DNA of 64,000 nucleotides from Chloroflexota bacterium (GTDB lineage Bacteria; Chloroflexota; Chloroflexia; Thermomicrobiales; UBA6265): the NCBI GenBank assembly GCA_023389575.1, contig JAEWEG010000058.1, positions 1 to 64,000 of the forward strand, in the 5' to 3' direction. Position 1 is the stretch's first letter. Each line of letters opens with the position of its first letter. Under the pieces are notes generated by a model, which ran no database searches, was not told the origin of the DNA, and saw only the letters and a program-made list of their open reading frames with translations. A program made the translations under genes and the position numbers. Shown piece after piece: positions 48,905 to 59,089 of this stretch.

Positions 48905-51900
48905 TTGAAGAACGAATTCGCCCACCTCCATCTACATACCGAGTTCTCGCTGCTGGATGGCATGGGAACCATTGGGCAATACGTTGCCCGGGCCCAGGAA
49001 GTCGGTATCCAGCACATGGCGGTTACCGACCACGGGGTCATGTACGCCGCGATGGACTGGTACCAGGCAGGGGTGAAGGCGGGAATCCATCCCATCATCG
49101 GGATGGAGGCGTATCTCGCCGAGGGATCGATCTCCAAACGCGAGCGAAAGTCGTACCACCTGCTCCTTCTGGCCGAGAACGACACTGGCTATCGGAACCT
49201 GCTCAAGCTGGCGAGCGTGGCCGCGCTCGAAGGGTTCTACTACCGGCCGCGGATCGACATGGAACTGCTCCAGAAGTACGGCGAGGGGATCATCGCCACA
49301 TCGGCCTGCCTGGGCGGCCCGGTGGCCAACAACTTCCTGCACGGGAATCCCGATCTCGCTCGGAAGTACGCTGGCGAACTCGCCGAGATCTTCGGGAAGG
49401 ACCGGTTCTACATCGAGGTGCAGGACCACGGGCTCAAGGAGCAGATCCAGGTCAACAAGGACCTGATTCCCCTGGCCAAGTCCCTGGACCTTCCATTGGT
49501 GGCGACCAACGATGTGCATTACTGTGGCGAGCACGACGCGGCCGCCCAGGACATTCTGGTGTGCGTGCAAACCAACACAACGATTCACGATCCCAAGCGG
49601 ATGAAGACGGAGTCCAACCAGCTCTACCTCAAGAGCCCCGATGAGATGGCGTTGCTGTTCGGACACGTCCCGGGTGCGCTCTCCAACACCATGCGCATCG
49701 CCGAAATGTGCGATGTTGACCTGTCCTTCAAGGGCTACCAGCTCCCGGACTTCGACGTGCCAGAGGGACAGTCGCCCGAGTCGTACCTGCGGGAGCTGTG
49801 CGAAAAGGGTGCGATGGAGCGTTACGGCACGCTCGACGGCGCGGTGGGTGAGCGGCTCGACTACGAGCTGGGCGTGATCCAGTCGATGGGATTCACGAGT
49901 TACTTCCTTATCACCTGGGACTTTGTGAACTACGCGAAGAACCAGGGAATCCTGGTTGGGCCGGGACGAGGGTCCGCGGCCGGCAGCATTGTGTGCTACT
50001 GCCTCAACATCACCGGGCTCGATCCGCTCGAGCACCGCCTCATCTTCGAGCGGTTCCTGAACCCGTCCCGTATCTCCATGCCCGATATCGACATCGACTT
50101 CGCCGATGACCGGCGGGCGGAAGTCATCGACTACGTCGTGCGGAAGTACGGCGACGATCGCGTGGCGCAGATCGTAACTTTTGGAACGCTGAAGGCGAAG
50201 GCCGCCGTTCGGGACGTTGGCCGCGCGATGGGGATGAGCTTCGCCGACACGGATCGCGTGGCGCGACTGATTCCGGCCGACCCGAAGATGACCATCAAGC
50301 TGGCGCTGGAAACCGTTCCGGAGCTCGTGAAGTTGCTGGACCAGGAGAAGGAACTCCGCGATCTGGTCGATACGGCCCAGAAGGTAGAGGGCCGAGCCCG
50401 GCATTCATCCACACACGCGGCGGGTGTGGTCATCTCTCGCGACCCGTTGATGCAGCACGTGCCGTTGCAGCGGGCGGGCGGCAAGAGCGAGGGGGAAGTC
50501 ACGACGCAGTACCCGATGGCCCAACTCGAGGGCATCGGATTGCTGAAGATGGACTTCCTTGGCCTGAAGACGTTGACGGTGCTCAGGAAGGCGATCGACC
50601 TCGCGAACCAGAATGGACACGACATATCCCTTGAGGCTATTCCCATGGATGATCCGGTCGCCATGGAGGGATTGCGAAAGGGGGAGACGGCGGGCGTCTT
50701 CCAGCTTGAAGGCGGGATGACGACGCGGATGACCGTGGACGTCGCTCCGACCGCGTTCGAGGACATCGTGGCGCTCAGCGCGCTGATCCGCCCGGGACCG
50801 ATGACCATGGCCCCGGACTACATCGAGAGGAGACACGGCCGGGCCGAGATCGAGTACATGCATCCGCTGATGGAGCCGATCCTGAAGGAGACCCAGGGCG
50901 TCCCGCTGTATCAGGAACAGGTGATGCAGATCGCCAACGTACTGGCCGGGTTCTCGATGGCGGAATCGGACGGCCTGCGGAAGGCGATGGGCAAGAAGCT
51001 TCCGGCGGAGATGGCCAAGTACAAGGACCGCTTCGTCGAGGGCTGCGCCGCCAACGATATCGACAAGAAGCTGGCGCGAGACATCTTCGACATGATCGAA
51101 CGGTTCGCAGGCTATGGCTTCCCCAAGGCGCACAGCGCGGCCTATGGGGTGATCACCGCCCAGACCGCGTACATGAAGGCGCGGCACCCGGTCGAGTTCA
51201 TGGCGGCGTTGATGTCGACCGAAATGAACTCCACCGAGAAGACCGTGTTCAACGTCGCCGAATGTCGCAGGGCGGGAATCCCACTTTTGCCGCCATCCGT
51301 GAACCACAGCGGACATGAGTTCTCCGTCGAGCAGGTCGACGGCAGGAGCGGCATCAGGTTCGGTCTCGGCGCGGTCAAGAACGCCGGGCAGGGCGCGATC
51401 GAGAGCATCCTCGCCTCCAGGGAGGAAGCGCCCGATAAGCAGTTCGCGTCCCTTGAGGCGTTCTGCGACGCGGTCGACTGGTCGTCGGTGAACAAGCGGG
51501 TGGCGGAGAGCCTGGCGAAATCTGGCGCGCTCGACTGCTTTGGAGAGCGGGCATCGGTTCTCGCGTCGCTGGAGTCATTGATTGGCGCGGCCCAGCGGCG
51601 GCAGAAGGCCTCCGCCCGCGGTCAGATGGACCTTTTTGGCGCGATGGAGGTGGAATCCGGTCCGATCTCGAGCGGGCGGCTCGCGGAAGTGCCCCCAGCC
51701 GATCGGAAGCAGCTCCTGGCCTGGGAGAAGGAACTGCTTGGGCTGTACCTGACATCCCATCCGCTGATGGACTGGACCGCGTCGGGCGCGCCAGACGGGT
51801 ACTCGCAATTGGCCGAGATCGCCGATCGCGGACCGGGAGCCAAGGCGCGGTTCCTGGGCATGGTGACGAGTGTGCGGCGAATAACCACCAAGACCAACCG

Positions 51901-52426
51901 GACCATGGCCGTGCTTGAGGTCGAGGACCTCACGGGCAGCATGGAAGTCGTGGCGTTCCCGGATTGCTACGAGCAGCACTCCTCCTTGATCCAGGAAGAC
52001 GCCATCCTCTCATTCCAGGCGAAGGTCGATGAGCGGGGCGACAAGGCCCAGTTGATCCTCGATGTCGCGACGAACGAGCTTCCCGAACTGGAGGTCGAGG
52101 AGCAGGCTCAACCATATGTGCGGATCCTGATGCGTGCTTCGGACGACCTGTGGGGCGACATATCCCGAATGCAGGATGTAGACGCGGTACTTCGCCGGCA
52201 CGAGGGACACAATCCGGTGGAGTTCGACCTCGCGACTGGAGACGAAGTCGTGCGGTTGCGAAGCAAGTCACGGCTGGTGGAGTGGAGTGACCAGTTGCGG
52301 CGTGAGATCGAACAGGTGCTTGGGGAAGACGGTTCCTGTCGTCTCGACGAACCGATTTCGGTGTCCGAGCCCACGGAAACCCGTTCCCGGGATGACCGGC
52401 GCGCTCACCTGCGGGCGGTCGCATAG
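48905..52426 (+). CDS. dnaE: DNA polymerase III alpha subunit
   Basis: A 1173-residue replicative polymerase. The N-terminal PHP domain starts FAHLHLHTEFSLLDGMG. The palm carries GPGRGSAAGSIVCYCLNITG near 354 and the catalytic Asp pair in PDIDIDFADDRR near 396-407. FAGYGFPKAHSAAYG near 738 is the fingers/thumb hallmark. An OB-fold near 980-1060 and a short C-terminal domain follow. The start is TTG 48905 behind GGAGAAGGA. Length and order are normal for a DnaE1-type enzyme. Confidence 0.97.
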   Translation: MKNEFAHLHLHTEFSLLDGMGTIGQYVARAQEVGIQHMAVTDHGVMYAAMDWYQAGVKAGIHPIIGMEAYLAEGSISKRERKSYHLLLLAENDTGYRNLLKLASVAALEGFYYRPRIDMELLQKYGEGIIATSACLGGPVANNFLHGNPDLARKYAGELAEIFGKDRFYIEVQDHGLKEQIQVNKDLIPLAKSLDLPLVATNDVHYCGEHDAAAQDILVCVQTNTTIHDPKRMKTESNQLYLKSPDEMALLFGHVPGALSNTMRIAEMCDVDLSFKGYQLPDFDVPEGQSPESYLRELCEKGAMERYGTLDGAVGERLDYELGVIQSMGFTSYFLITWDFVNYAKNQGILVGPGRGSAAGSIVCYCLNITGLDPLEHRLIFERFLNPSRISMPDIDIDFADDRRAEVIDYVVRKYGDDRVAQIVTFGTLKAKAAVRDVGRAMGMSFADTDRVARLIPADPKMTIKLALETVPELVKLLDQEKELRDLVDTAQKVEGRARHSSTHAAGVVISRDPLMQHVPLQRAGGKSEGEVTTQYPMAQLEGIGLLKMDFLGLKTLTVLRKAIDLANQNGHDISLEAIPMDDPVAMEGLRKGETAGVFQLEGGMTTRMTVDVAPTAFEDIVALSALIRPGPMTMAPDYIERRHGRAEIEYMHPLMEPILKETQGVPLYQEQVMQIANVLAGFSMAESDGLRKAMGKKLPAEMAKYKDRFVEGCAANDIDKKLARDIFDMIERFAGYGFPKAHSAAYGVITAQTAYMKARHPVEFMAALMSTEMNSTEKTVFNVAECRRAGIPLLPPSVNHSGHEFSVEQVDGRSGIRFGLGAVKNAGQGAIESILASREEAPDKQFASLEAFCDAVDWSSVNKRVAESLAKSGALDCFGERASVLASLESLIGAAQRRQKASARGQMDLFGAMEVESGPISSGRLAEVPPADRKQLLAWEKELLGLYLTSHPLMDWTASGAPDGYSQLAEIADRGPGAKARFLGMVTSVRRITTKTNRTMAVLEVEDLTGSMEVVAFPDCYEQHSSLIQEDAILSFQAKVDERGDKAQLILDVATNELPELEVEEQAQPYVRILMRASDDLWGDISRMQDVDAVLRRHEGHNPVEFDLATGDEVVRLRSKSRLVEWSDQLRREIEQVLGEDGSCRLDEPISVSEPTETRSRDDRRAHLRAVA

Positions 52427-52821
52427 CAGGTTCGGACACCCGTCGTCTCAGTGGGAAAGTGCTTGGGCGACATATCCCCACAGGTGCGTTCACTGGATGG
52501 CGGATGTCACCGAAATGGTCGTGCTCCTCTTGAGCACGGCCGCAGCATGGGATTGTGATTCGCGCACCCGCTGATCAAGAATGGCGGGATCGCTCAGACT
52601 TCAGGTCACGCTACATATCCCAGAAGCAGTGCTTCAGATTACCTGCAATTTCTCGGTGCAAGACGAAGGGCGATTCGAAGATTCAGGCCCGGTGCTCGGG
52701 TGCCCGCATGGAATGAGGTCGTTCCGGGGTGACACTCGGAGTGCGGAAGGTAGTACCGCGCAGGGGAATGCGGGACGCCAAGAGCGAGCGTCGAGCCTGA
52801 GTTATTCGCCGAGGCGAGCGG
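52427..52821. other. Intergenic stretch without a supported gene
   Basis: About 395 bases between the convergent dnaE and Mur-ligase-like genes. An open frame from 52581 has no ribosome site or recognisable domain. No strong hairpin was found. Confidence 0.5.
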
Positions 52822-54075
52822 CTAGTCAGTCTCGCCTGGATTCGCTTCCATTTGGCGCCGAATGGCGCGCGTGGCGGGGCCGGGATCGTCGCCCGTCAGG
52901 AACAGGAGCACATCGTCTGGGCGCGCGGTCTTGATTGCCCGGTTGATGGCCCGGCGTTCGGTGGGCAGGTACACCGCCAGGGGCGGGTAATCGTTGATGG
53001 CGATGCCCTTGCGCAGGATGTCGATCAGGTCGGGATTCGTATTTGAGTGCAGGATGATCGCGCCGGGATACCGCCCGAGTACGCGTCCCGCTTCCTGGAG
53101 ATCGTTCGCGGGGTGCTTCGCCAGGTCACCGAGCACCGTTATCTGCCGGCGACGTCCGCCGGGGTTGATGGCGCGGAGCAGGGACTTGAGGTGCCACGAC
53201 GGTGACGCCATGTCGACCACGGCTCGATAGCCGTCGACCTCGAAGATGTTGAACGAGCCCGGCAACAAGTCATCGGAGGCGTGGAACTGCCTGAGGGCCG
53301 AGGCGATCGTCTCCTGGTCGATGCCGACCGAGGAGGCGACGGCCGAGGCGATCATGGCGCTGCTGATTTCGAACGACGCGGCGCCACCCAGCCCGCATGG
53401 GATCGCTTTCGTGGGCACGAGTTGCTGGTGGGTTTCGGCATCGCCTAGCACGATGGTCTTGTCCTCGAGCCAGGCGCCAGACCCGCCGCTCTCCAGATGC
53501 CGCCTGAGACCGGGGGCGTCGATGGAGAGCGCCGTCACGATGGACGTGCATGGCGCGTCGCGGGTCGCCTCCATAAGCGTGTAGTCATCCACGTGAATGA
53601 CCAGCACGCCATTTCCGTGGACGGCCGACGACGCACGCATGGCGCCCCTCCAGATGGCGTCGCTTTCCGATAACGGCGGCGCATCGACGCTCCCAGCCAT
53701 GTTGGTGATGGCGACGACCGGGTAGGATGATGGCGGCAGGCCGACCGCGTTAATCGTCGACCAGTGAAGCTCCTGGACCGCGACGTCGATGGTGCCCTCG
53801 GCGAGCCGGGAAAGCGCGAGCGACCAGCCGCTGATCTCGCCACGTTGTCGCTTGCCCCGGATGTCGATGCCCAGATCCGTCCACGTGGCGGTGCGAAGAT
53901 GCGCCTCGGTGAAGATCGCGTCGAGCATCCGGACCACGGTGCTCTTGCCCCTGCCTCCGGCAACGCCGATGACCGGCAGGAGCCCGCGTTCGAGCGTGTC
54001 CCGCTGCCAGGAACGGAAGTTGGGAGCGGACTTGAGGAAGGACGAGGGCGCCTCGCGACCAACATTGATCGTCAC
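52822..54075 (-). CDS. Mur ligase family protein (CapB/PgsB-like)
   Basis: A 417-residue protein with the ATP-binding loop of amide ligases, VIGVAGGRGKSTVVRMLDAIF near residues 35-55. The middle and C-terminal domains (VVAITNMAGSVDAPP, ITVLGDLAKHPANDLQEAGR, DDVLLFLTGDDPG) fit Mur ligases and poly-gamma-glutamate synthase PgsB/CapB in order. It would join an amino acid or peptide to a carboxyl group using ATP. The substrate is not evident. The start is GTG 54075, overlapping the rdgB stop (GTGA), so it is translated with the rdgB-tatD run. Confidence 0.7.
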   Translation of the reverse strand: MTINVGREAPSSFLKSAPNFRSWQRDTLERGLLPVIGVAGGRGKSTVVRMLDAIFTEAHLRTATWTDLGIDIRGKRQRGEISGWSLALSRLAEGTIDVAVQELHWSTINAVGLPPSSYPVVAITNMAGSVDAPPLSESDAIWRGAMRASSAVHGNGVLVIHVDDYTLMEATRDAPCTSIVTALSIDAPGLRRHLESGGSGAWLEDKTIVLGDAETHQQLVPTKAIPCGLGGAASFEISSAMIASAVASSVGIDQETIASALRQFHASDDLLPGSFNIFEVDGYRAVVDMASPSWHLKSLLRAINPGGRRRQITVLGDLAKHPANDLQEAGRVLGRYPGAIILHSNTNPDLIDILRKGIAINDYPPLAVYLPTERRAINRAIKTARPDDVLLFLTGDDPGPATRAIRRQMEANPGETD

Positions 54076-54701
54076 GGCGCACCAACACTCTCGGCATGTT
54101 CCGTCAGCCAGAGCGAAGCGCGAAGCACCGGAAGGATTTCGCGCACCGCGTGGCCCCGGTGGCTGATGGATCCCTTCTCGCCGGGAGTGAGTTCGGCCAT
54201 GGTCTTGCCGGACGGCAACTCGAAGATGGGGTCGTAGCCGAAACCGTTCGTGCCGCGCTCGTCCATGGTGATGCGGCCCTCGCAGGTTCCGCGGACGATG
54301 TGGGAGTTGCCTTCACGGTCGATGAGCACGATGGAAGCGACGAACCGGGCGCTTCGATCCAGCGATGGGTCGGCGGAAAGGGTGGAGAGAAGCAGCTTCC
54401 GGTTGTCACTGTCGTTGTGTTGATCGCCGGCGTACCTGGCGGATCGGACGCCCGGCGCGCCGCCGAGGCCGGTAACTTCCAGGCCGGAGTCGTCGGCGAG
54501 GATTACGTCACCGGAGTGCTCGTGGAGGAATCGCGCCTTGATCATGGCGTTCTCTTCGAAGGTGCTCCCGGTTTCCTCTGGCGAATCGAGACCAAGGTCA
54601 TCGAGCGAGACGATGTCGACCTGATGCTCGAGCAGGTCGCGGAACTCGCGAATCTTGCCGGGATTGTTCGAGGCCAGTACCAGCCTGGGGCGGTTAGTCA
54701 T
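54072..54701 (-). CDS. rdgB: dITP/XTP pyrophosphatase (HAM1/RdgB)
   Basis: A 209-residue house-cleaning enzyme that hydrolyses dITP, ITP and XTP, preventing their incorporation. LVLASNNPGKIREFRDLL, STFEENAMIKARF, ADDSGLEVTGLGGAPGVRSARYAG, GFGYDPIFELPSGKTMAEL and GSISHRGHA are all standard. Its start overlaps the tatD end by 8 bases and its stop overlaps the next gene, an operon tatD - rdgB - Mur-like ligase. Confidence 0.96.
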   Translation of the reverse strand: MTNRPRLVLASNNPGKIREFRDLLEHQVDIVSLDDLGLDSPEETGSTFEENAMIKARFLHEHSGDVILADDSGLEVTGLGGAPGVRSARYAGDQHNDSDNRKLLLSTLSADPSLDRSARFVASIVLIDREGNSHIVRGTCEGRITMDERGTNGFGYDPIFELPSGKTMAELTPGEKGSISHRGHAVREILPVLRASLWLTEHAESVGAP

Positions 54702-55515
54702 GGTCGGGGAGCCTTTCGAAGAGACGTTCGGCGTTGGCGGTAGTTATTTGGGCGATATCGGCCACGTCGCGCTGGAAAAGATCGGCAAGTGATTTGGCGA
54801 TGACCGGGATCGACTCGGGCGTGTTTCGGCGGTGCTTGAACCCATTTGGGACCAGGTACGGTGAGTCGGTCTCGAGCACGATTCGGTCTAGGGGAATCCG
54901 GGCGATGTGACTGCGCAGATCGGCGGATTTCTTCCTAGTGGCGAGCCCACCCACGCCAATATACGAGCCTGACGCGATGATCCATCTGGTGAGTTCCTCC
55001 GTGCCATCGAAACTATGGAAGAGGATGGTTGGCAGTGCGGAGGCCGAGCGGAGGACTTCGAGCATGAGCTGTTCCGAGTCGCGCATGTGGATGGCGACCG
55101 GCAGGCCGAACTCCCGGGCGATTTCCAGTTGTTCCGTGAAGGCCTCTATCTGGATGCTCTTGTTGGTTTCGCCCCGATAAAAGTCCAGACCGATCTCACC
55201 GACGGCCACTGGGCGTGAGGAGTCGATCGCGGTCCGAAGGTCGTCGCGCACGCTGGGCGACCAGAGATCGGCGTTGCCGGGATGGAGTCCCAGCATGTGG
55301 GACATGCCGGGGTAGTGAGTCGCAAGCTCGATCGATGCCGGCCATCGTCCGGGGTTGAACCCAACGTTGATCCAGCGTGTGACACCAACCGCCGCCGCCC
55401 GGTCCAGGACGTCGTCAAGTTCTCCATTGAACGACTCGTCATCGAGATGGCAATGCGTATCAACGAGGCGGAGAACGTTCTCCGCCTCGTTGTGCTTCGC
55501 GGGTTTTGCGGTCAT
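54694..55515 (-). CDS. tatD: TatD family metal-dependent hydrolase
   Basis: A 273-residue TIM-barrel DNase-type hydrolase. Metal ligands: VDTHCHLDDESF near 18-29, Glu in VGEIGLDFYRG near 103-113, His in PVAIHMRD and FHSFDG, and the final Asp in VLETDSPYLVP near 219-229. Characterised TatD proteins are 3'-5' exonucleases linked to repair. The start lies only a few bases from the glmS stop (55523), so it may be read from the glmS transcript. Confidence 0.94.
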   Translation of the reverse strand: MTAKPAKHNEAENVLRLVDTHCHLDDESFNGELDDVLDRAAAVGVTRWINVGFNPGRWPASIELATHYPGMSHMLGLHPGNADLWSPSVRDDLRTAIDSSRPVAVGEIGLDFYRGETNKSIQIEAFTEQLEIAREFGLPVAIHMRDSEQLMLEVLRSASALPTILFHSFDGTEELTRWIIASGSYIGVGGLATRKKSADLRSHIARIPLDRIVLETDSPYLVPNGFKHRRNTPESIPVIAKSLADLFQRDVADIAQITTANAERLFERLPDHD

Positions 55516-55522
55516 GTTCTCG

Positions 55523-57283
55523 CTATTTTACCGTCACACTCTTCGCGAGGTTGCGGGGGTAATCCGGATCGAGGTTCCGCTGGATGGCCACGCGATAGGC
55601 GAGCGACTGGGCTACGAAAATCTGCACGAGGGCGTTCGCCGGACCATGATCGAGGAAGGAAAATTGCTGATCCACGCCACGATCCAGGTGCAGCCCGATA
55701 CCAATAGTGTACCCCCCACGACTGTGGAGCTCCTGGGCGGTTGACGAGGTATCGGTGACGAACCGGTCGTTCGTGGTGAAAACCAGGCAGGGGGTGCCGG
55801 GCTCGATGAGGGCGATGGCGCCATGTTTCAGTTCACCGGCGGCGAAGGCCTCGGCGTGTACGTAGCTCGCTTCCTTGATCTTCAGCGCGGCTTCCTGGGC
55901 CACCCCATGGCCATCGCCCTTGCCGACCACGTAGACGTGCTCGGAGTTGGCGATCACGTCGCTGACCGAGGCGATGAACGCCTCCAGGTCCGGGTTGGTC
56001 CAGAGATCGTCCAGTGTCGCGGCGACCTGGCGAAGCGCGTCTTCTAGCTCGTCGAGCCGGTCGTCCAGGATGTACGCGGCCGACAGCAGCCGGCTGAGCA
56101 TGCCCAGAAGGGACTTGGTGGCGAGGACGGACCGCTCGCGGCCGGCGTCCAGGGAGATGACATCGCTGGCCATGCGAGCGGCGCTGGAGTGGACCACGTT
56201 GGTGATGGTGACGAGCCTGGCACCGTGCGACTCCGCCGTTCGCATCGCTTCCAGCACATCGGCGGTCTCGCCACTCTGGGTGATGGAGACCACGAGCGTG
56301 CCGGCGTCCAGGAACGGAGCGACATCATCGAATTCCGAGGCGGGAACCGCCACCGCTCGCCGGCCCGCCATGTGGCCGAGCCAGGACGCTCCGATGCGCG
56401 CCGCGTAATAGGCGGAGCCGCAGCCGGTGAGGATGACCTGGTTTGCCGCGGCGATCTGGCTCGCGAGGCGTTGGGACGCCTCGATGTCCTGGAGGTGTCG
56501 TCGCAGCACGGTTGGCTGCTCCGACATCTCCTTGGTCATGAAATGGCTGTGGATGCCGAGTTCCTCGACGGAGGCATCGGGCACGTCGTGCGCGTCCGGG
56601 AGCGGCAGTTGCTGGCCGTCGTAGGAGATGGCGGTGATGCCATTCGCGTCCAGGCGGATGACGGCACCATTGGGCGCGATGACCATGCTGGACGCCTTGC
56701 CGGCCAGGGCGAACGGATCGGAGGCGATGCAGGCGCCGTCCTCGCCCATGCCGACCACGAGCGGCGAGACGTTCATGGCGGCGGCGATGACCTCGCTCTC
56801 CTGGTCGATCGCGATCACGGCGTTCTGGCCGGCGAGCCGGGGAAAGACCTCGCATAGGGCCTCAACGATGGTGGAACCAGCGTTGACGCGCTCGCCGAGC
56901 ATGTGGGCGATGACCTCGGAATCGGTTTCGGATCGAAACGCGAGTCCGGGGGGCAGCTCAAGCTGAAGCTCGACGGCGTTTTCAACGATGCCGTTGTGGA
57001 CGATGGCGACCCGGCCAGTGCTGTCCAGATGCGGATGGGCGTTGCTGTCGGTCACGCCACCGTGCGTGGCCCAGCGGGTGTGGCCGACAGCGATGCGCGA
57101 CATGGCGTCGAATGTGAACGAGGTCGGGACCTTGCCGATCTTCTTCACGGTTTCGAGGCGCTGATCGGCCTTCCAGACGATGCCCCAGGAGTCGTAGCCC
57201 CGGTATTCAAGGCTCTTGAGGGCCTTGCCGACGGTGGTGGTCACGGAGCGCTCGGTTCCGACGTAGCCAAAGATTCCACACAT
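55523..57283 (-). CDS. glmS: Glucosamine-6-phosphate synthase (isomerizing)
   Basis: A 586-residue enzyme making glucosamine-6-phosphate from fructose-6-phosphate and glutamine, the entry to cell-wall amino sugars. Cys2 in MCGIFGYVGTERS is the amidotransferase nucleophile; VGHTRWATHGG near 70 completes that domain. Two SIS domains follow, with TGCGSAYYAARIGASWL near 285 and VGKGDGHGVAQEAALKIKE near 450. The closing DPDYPRNLAKSVTV is diagnostic. ATG 57283 is preceded by GGGGAGGA; the longer in-frame extension upstream is rejected. Confidence 0.97.
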   Translation of the reverse strand: MCGIFGYVGTERSVTTTVGKALKSLEYRGYDSWGIVWKADQRLETVKKIGKVPTSFTFDAMSRIAVGHTRWATHGGVTDSNAHPHLDSTGRVAIVHNGIVENAVELQLELPPGLAFRSETDSEVIAHMLGERVNAGSTIVEALCEVFPRLAGQNAVIAIDQESEVIAAAMNVSPLVVGMGEDGACIASDPFALAGKASSMVIAPNGAVIRLDANGITAISYDGQQLPLPDAHDVPDASVEELGIHSHFMTKEMSEQPTVLRRHLQDIEASQRLASQIAAANQVILTGCGSAYYAARIGASWLGHMAGRRAVAVPASEFDDVAPFLDAGTLVVSITQSGETADVLEAMRTAESHGARLVTITNVVHSSAARMASDVISLDAGRERSVLATKSLLGMLSRLLSAAYILDDRLDELEDALRQVAATLDDLWTNPDLEAFIASVSDVIANSEHVYVVGKGDGHGVAQEAALKIKEASYVHAEAFAAGELKHGAIALIEPGTPCLVFTTNDRFVTDTSSTAQELHSRGGYTIGIGLHLDRGVDQQFSFLDHGPANALVQIFVAQSLAYRVAIQRNLDPDYPRNLAKSVTVK

Positions 57284-57775
57284 AACGATTCCTCCCCGGA
57301 AAATGCCCGCGACGGCGCGTCGCGCGACATGGAGAGCCCGCCTGATTGGCATGCGGTATCGATGCATTCGCTCCATGCCGCGAGGCATGGCGATAACGCA
57401 ACAGGCAAGGGCCCGGAATTGGTTGTCCAAGCAATTGGGGAGAGGGGAGGGGAGCGGTCCAAGCCGCTGCGTGTGATGCCACGTGTGAACCACTTTGTCG
57501 ATTCGTCGCCGAACCGGTTTGTTGGTGCACTAACGACCGTGGTTGCCGGGGAATCATCCGCCGAATGTTTCGATGAATTCCCGCCTCGTCAACTCGATGT
57601 CCTGTCGAGTCCTGGCGCTAATGGGGTAACGGATAAAGCCTCCCTGTCATCCCTGAGACGAATGGTACGTCGCCGGTGGTGGATCGGCAACCACCTGCCC
57701 GTATACTGAAGGCGCGCAATCGGCCGCTGCGCATGTCCCCGCGGCCGGCACGACCACGTTAACAGGAGCGATCTG
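57284..57775. other. Divergent region between glmS and purB
   Basis: About 490 bases with no supported gene. A -10-like TATACT at 57702-57707 may serve purB. No glmS ribozyme-type core was recognised. Confidence 0.45.
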
Positions 57776-59089
57776 GTGATCGACCGATATACCCGTCCGG
57801 AAATGGGCGCCATCTGGACCGATGAGGCGAAGATCCAGCAGTGGCTCGCCGTGGAGATTTCCGTCTGTGAGGCCTGGGCGCGAAGAGGACGGATTCCCGC
57901 CGACGCGATGGAGGCGATTCGAGGCGCCAGTTGCGACCTGGAGCGGATGCGCGAGATCGAACGCGAGACTGATCATGACGTGATTGCGTTCCTGCGGGCC
58001 GTGGGAGAGACGGTTGGCGACGCATCGCGTTTCATCCACCTCGGCCTGACGTCGTCCGACGTCGTCGACACCGGCCTGGCGATCCAGTCGCGCAACGCCG
58101 GGAATCTCTTGATGACCGATCTCGACCATCTGATCGAGGTTGTCGCCAGGCGGGCGGTGGAACACAAGCGCACCTTGACCATCGGCCGGTCACACGGCAT
58201 GCACGCGGAGCCAACCACGTTCGGGCTGAAGCTCGCCGTGTGGTACGACGAGCTTCGGCGGCACAAGGCACGCCTGGCGCTCGCGAATGATGACATCGCG
58301 GTCGGACAGATTTCGGGCGCGGTGGGGACGCACGCGCACATTCCACCCGACCTTGAGGAAGAGGTATGCAAGGATCTCGGTATCGGGGTCGAACTGGCGT
58401 CGAACCAGGTCGTGCAGCGAGACCGGCACGCGTTCTTCCTCTCCGTGCTGGCGGGTATCGCCGGGACGCTGGAGAAGATGACCGTGGAGATCAGGCACCT
58501 CCAGCGAACCGAAGTCGGCGAGGCCGAGGAGTACTTCGGCGAGGGCAACCAGGGATCGTCGGCGATGCCGCACAAGCGCAATCCGCACCAGTCGGAGCGC
58601 ATCGCGGGATTGGCGCGGCTGGTGCGCGGGTACGCGCAGACCGGATACGAGAACGTGCCGCTGTGGCACGAACGGGACATCAGCCACAGCTCCGCCGAGC
58701 GGGTGATCTTCCCCGACGCGTGCGTCGTCACGGACTTCATGCTGGCCGAGACCGCTGAACTGATCGACGAACTGGTGGTGTACCCGGACCGCATGCTCCG
58801 CAATCTGGAGTCAACCGGTGGCCTTATTTACTCGCAGCGGGTGTTGCTGGCGCTGGTGGACGCGGGACTCGACCGGCAGGAAGCCTACAAGCTGGTCCAG
58901 CGCCACGCCCACTCCGCCTGGAGTGAGGGCGACACGTTCAAGGACGTGATCGCGGCCGACCCAGTCGTCAGCGAGCGACTTGACGCCGCTCAGCTGGCGG
59001 AGCTGTTCGACCCGTGGCAACAACTCGTTTATCTCGATGCGTCGTTCGCGCGTCTGGGACTGGGGGAGCCGGCCCATGCGGCACGCTGA
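57776..59089 (+). CDS. purB: Adenylosuccinate lyase
   Basis: A 437-residue fumarase/aspartase-superfamily enzyme acting twice in purine synthesis, on SAICAR and adenylosuccinate. RYTRPEMGAIWTDEAKIQQW at the N-terminus, THIGLTSSD-like IHLGLTSSDVVDT near 84, GRSHGMHAEPTTFG near 138 with the catalytic His, and the signature GSSAMPHKRNP near 260-270 are present. GTG 57776 has AGGAG 7 bases upstream. First gene of the purB-purC-purS-purQ run. Confidence 0.97.
   Translation: MIDRYTRPEMGAIWTDEAKIQQWLAVEISVCEAWARRGRIPADAMEAIRGASCDLERMREIERETDHDVIAFLRAVGETVGDASRFIHLGLTSSDVVDTGLAIQSRNAGNLLMTDLDHLIEVVARRAVEHKRTLTIGRSHGMHAEPTTFGLKLAVWYDELRRHKARLALANDDIAVGQISGAVGTHAHIPPDLEEEVCKDLGIGVELASNQVVQRDRHAFFLSVLAGIAGTLEKMTVEIRHLQRTEVGEAEEYFGEGNQGSSAMPHKRNPHQSERIAGLARLVRGYAQTGYENVPLWHERDISHSSAERVIFPDACVVTDFMLAETAELIDELVVYPDRMLRNLESTGGLIYSQRVLLALVDAGLDRQEAYKLVQRHAHSAWSEGDTFKDVIAADPVVSERLDAAQLAELFDPWQQLVYLDASFARLGLGEPAHAAR

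Noticed and set aside
57284..57493. N-terminal extension of glmS
   Set aside because: GlmS requires Cys directly after the initiator Met; the extension has no homology and the ribosome site is at 57283.
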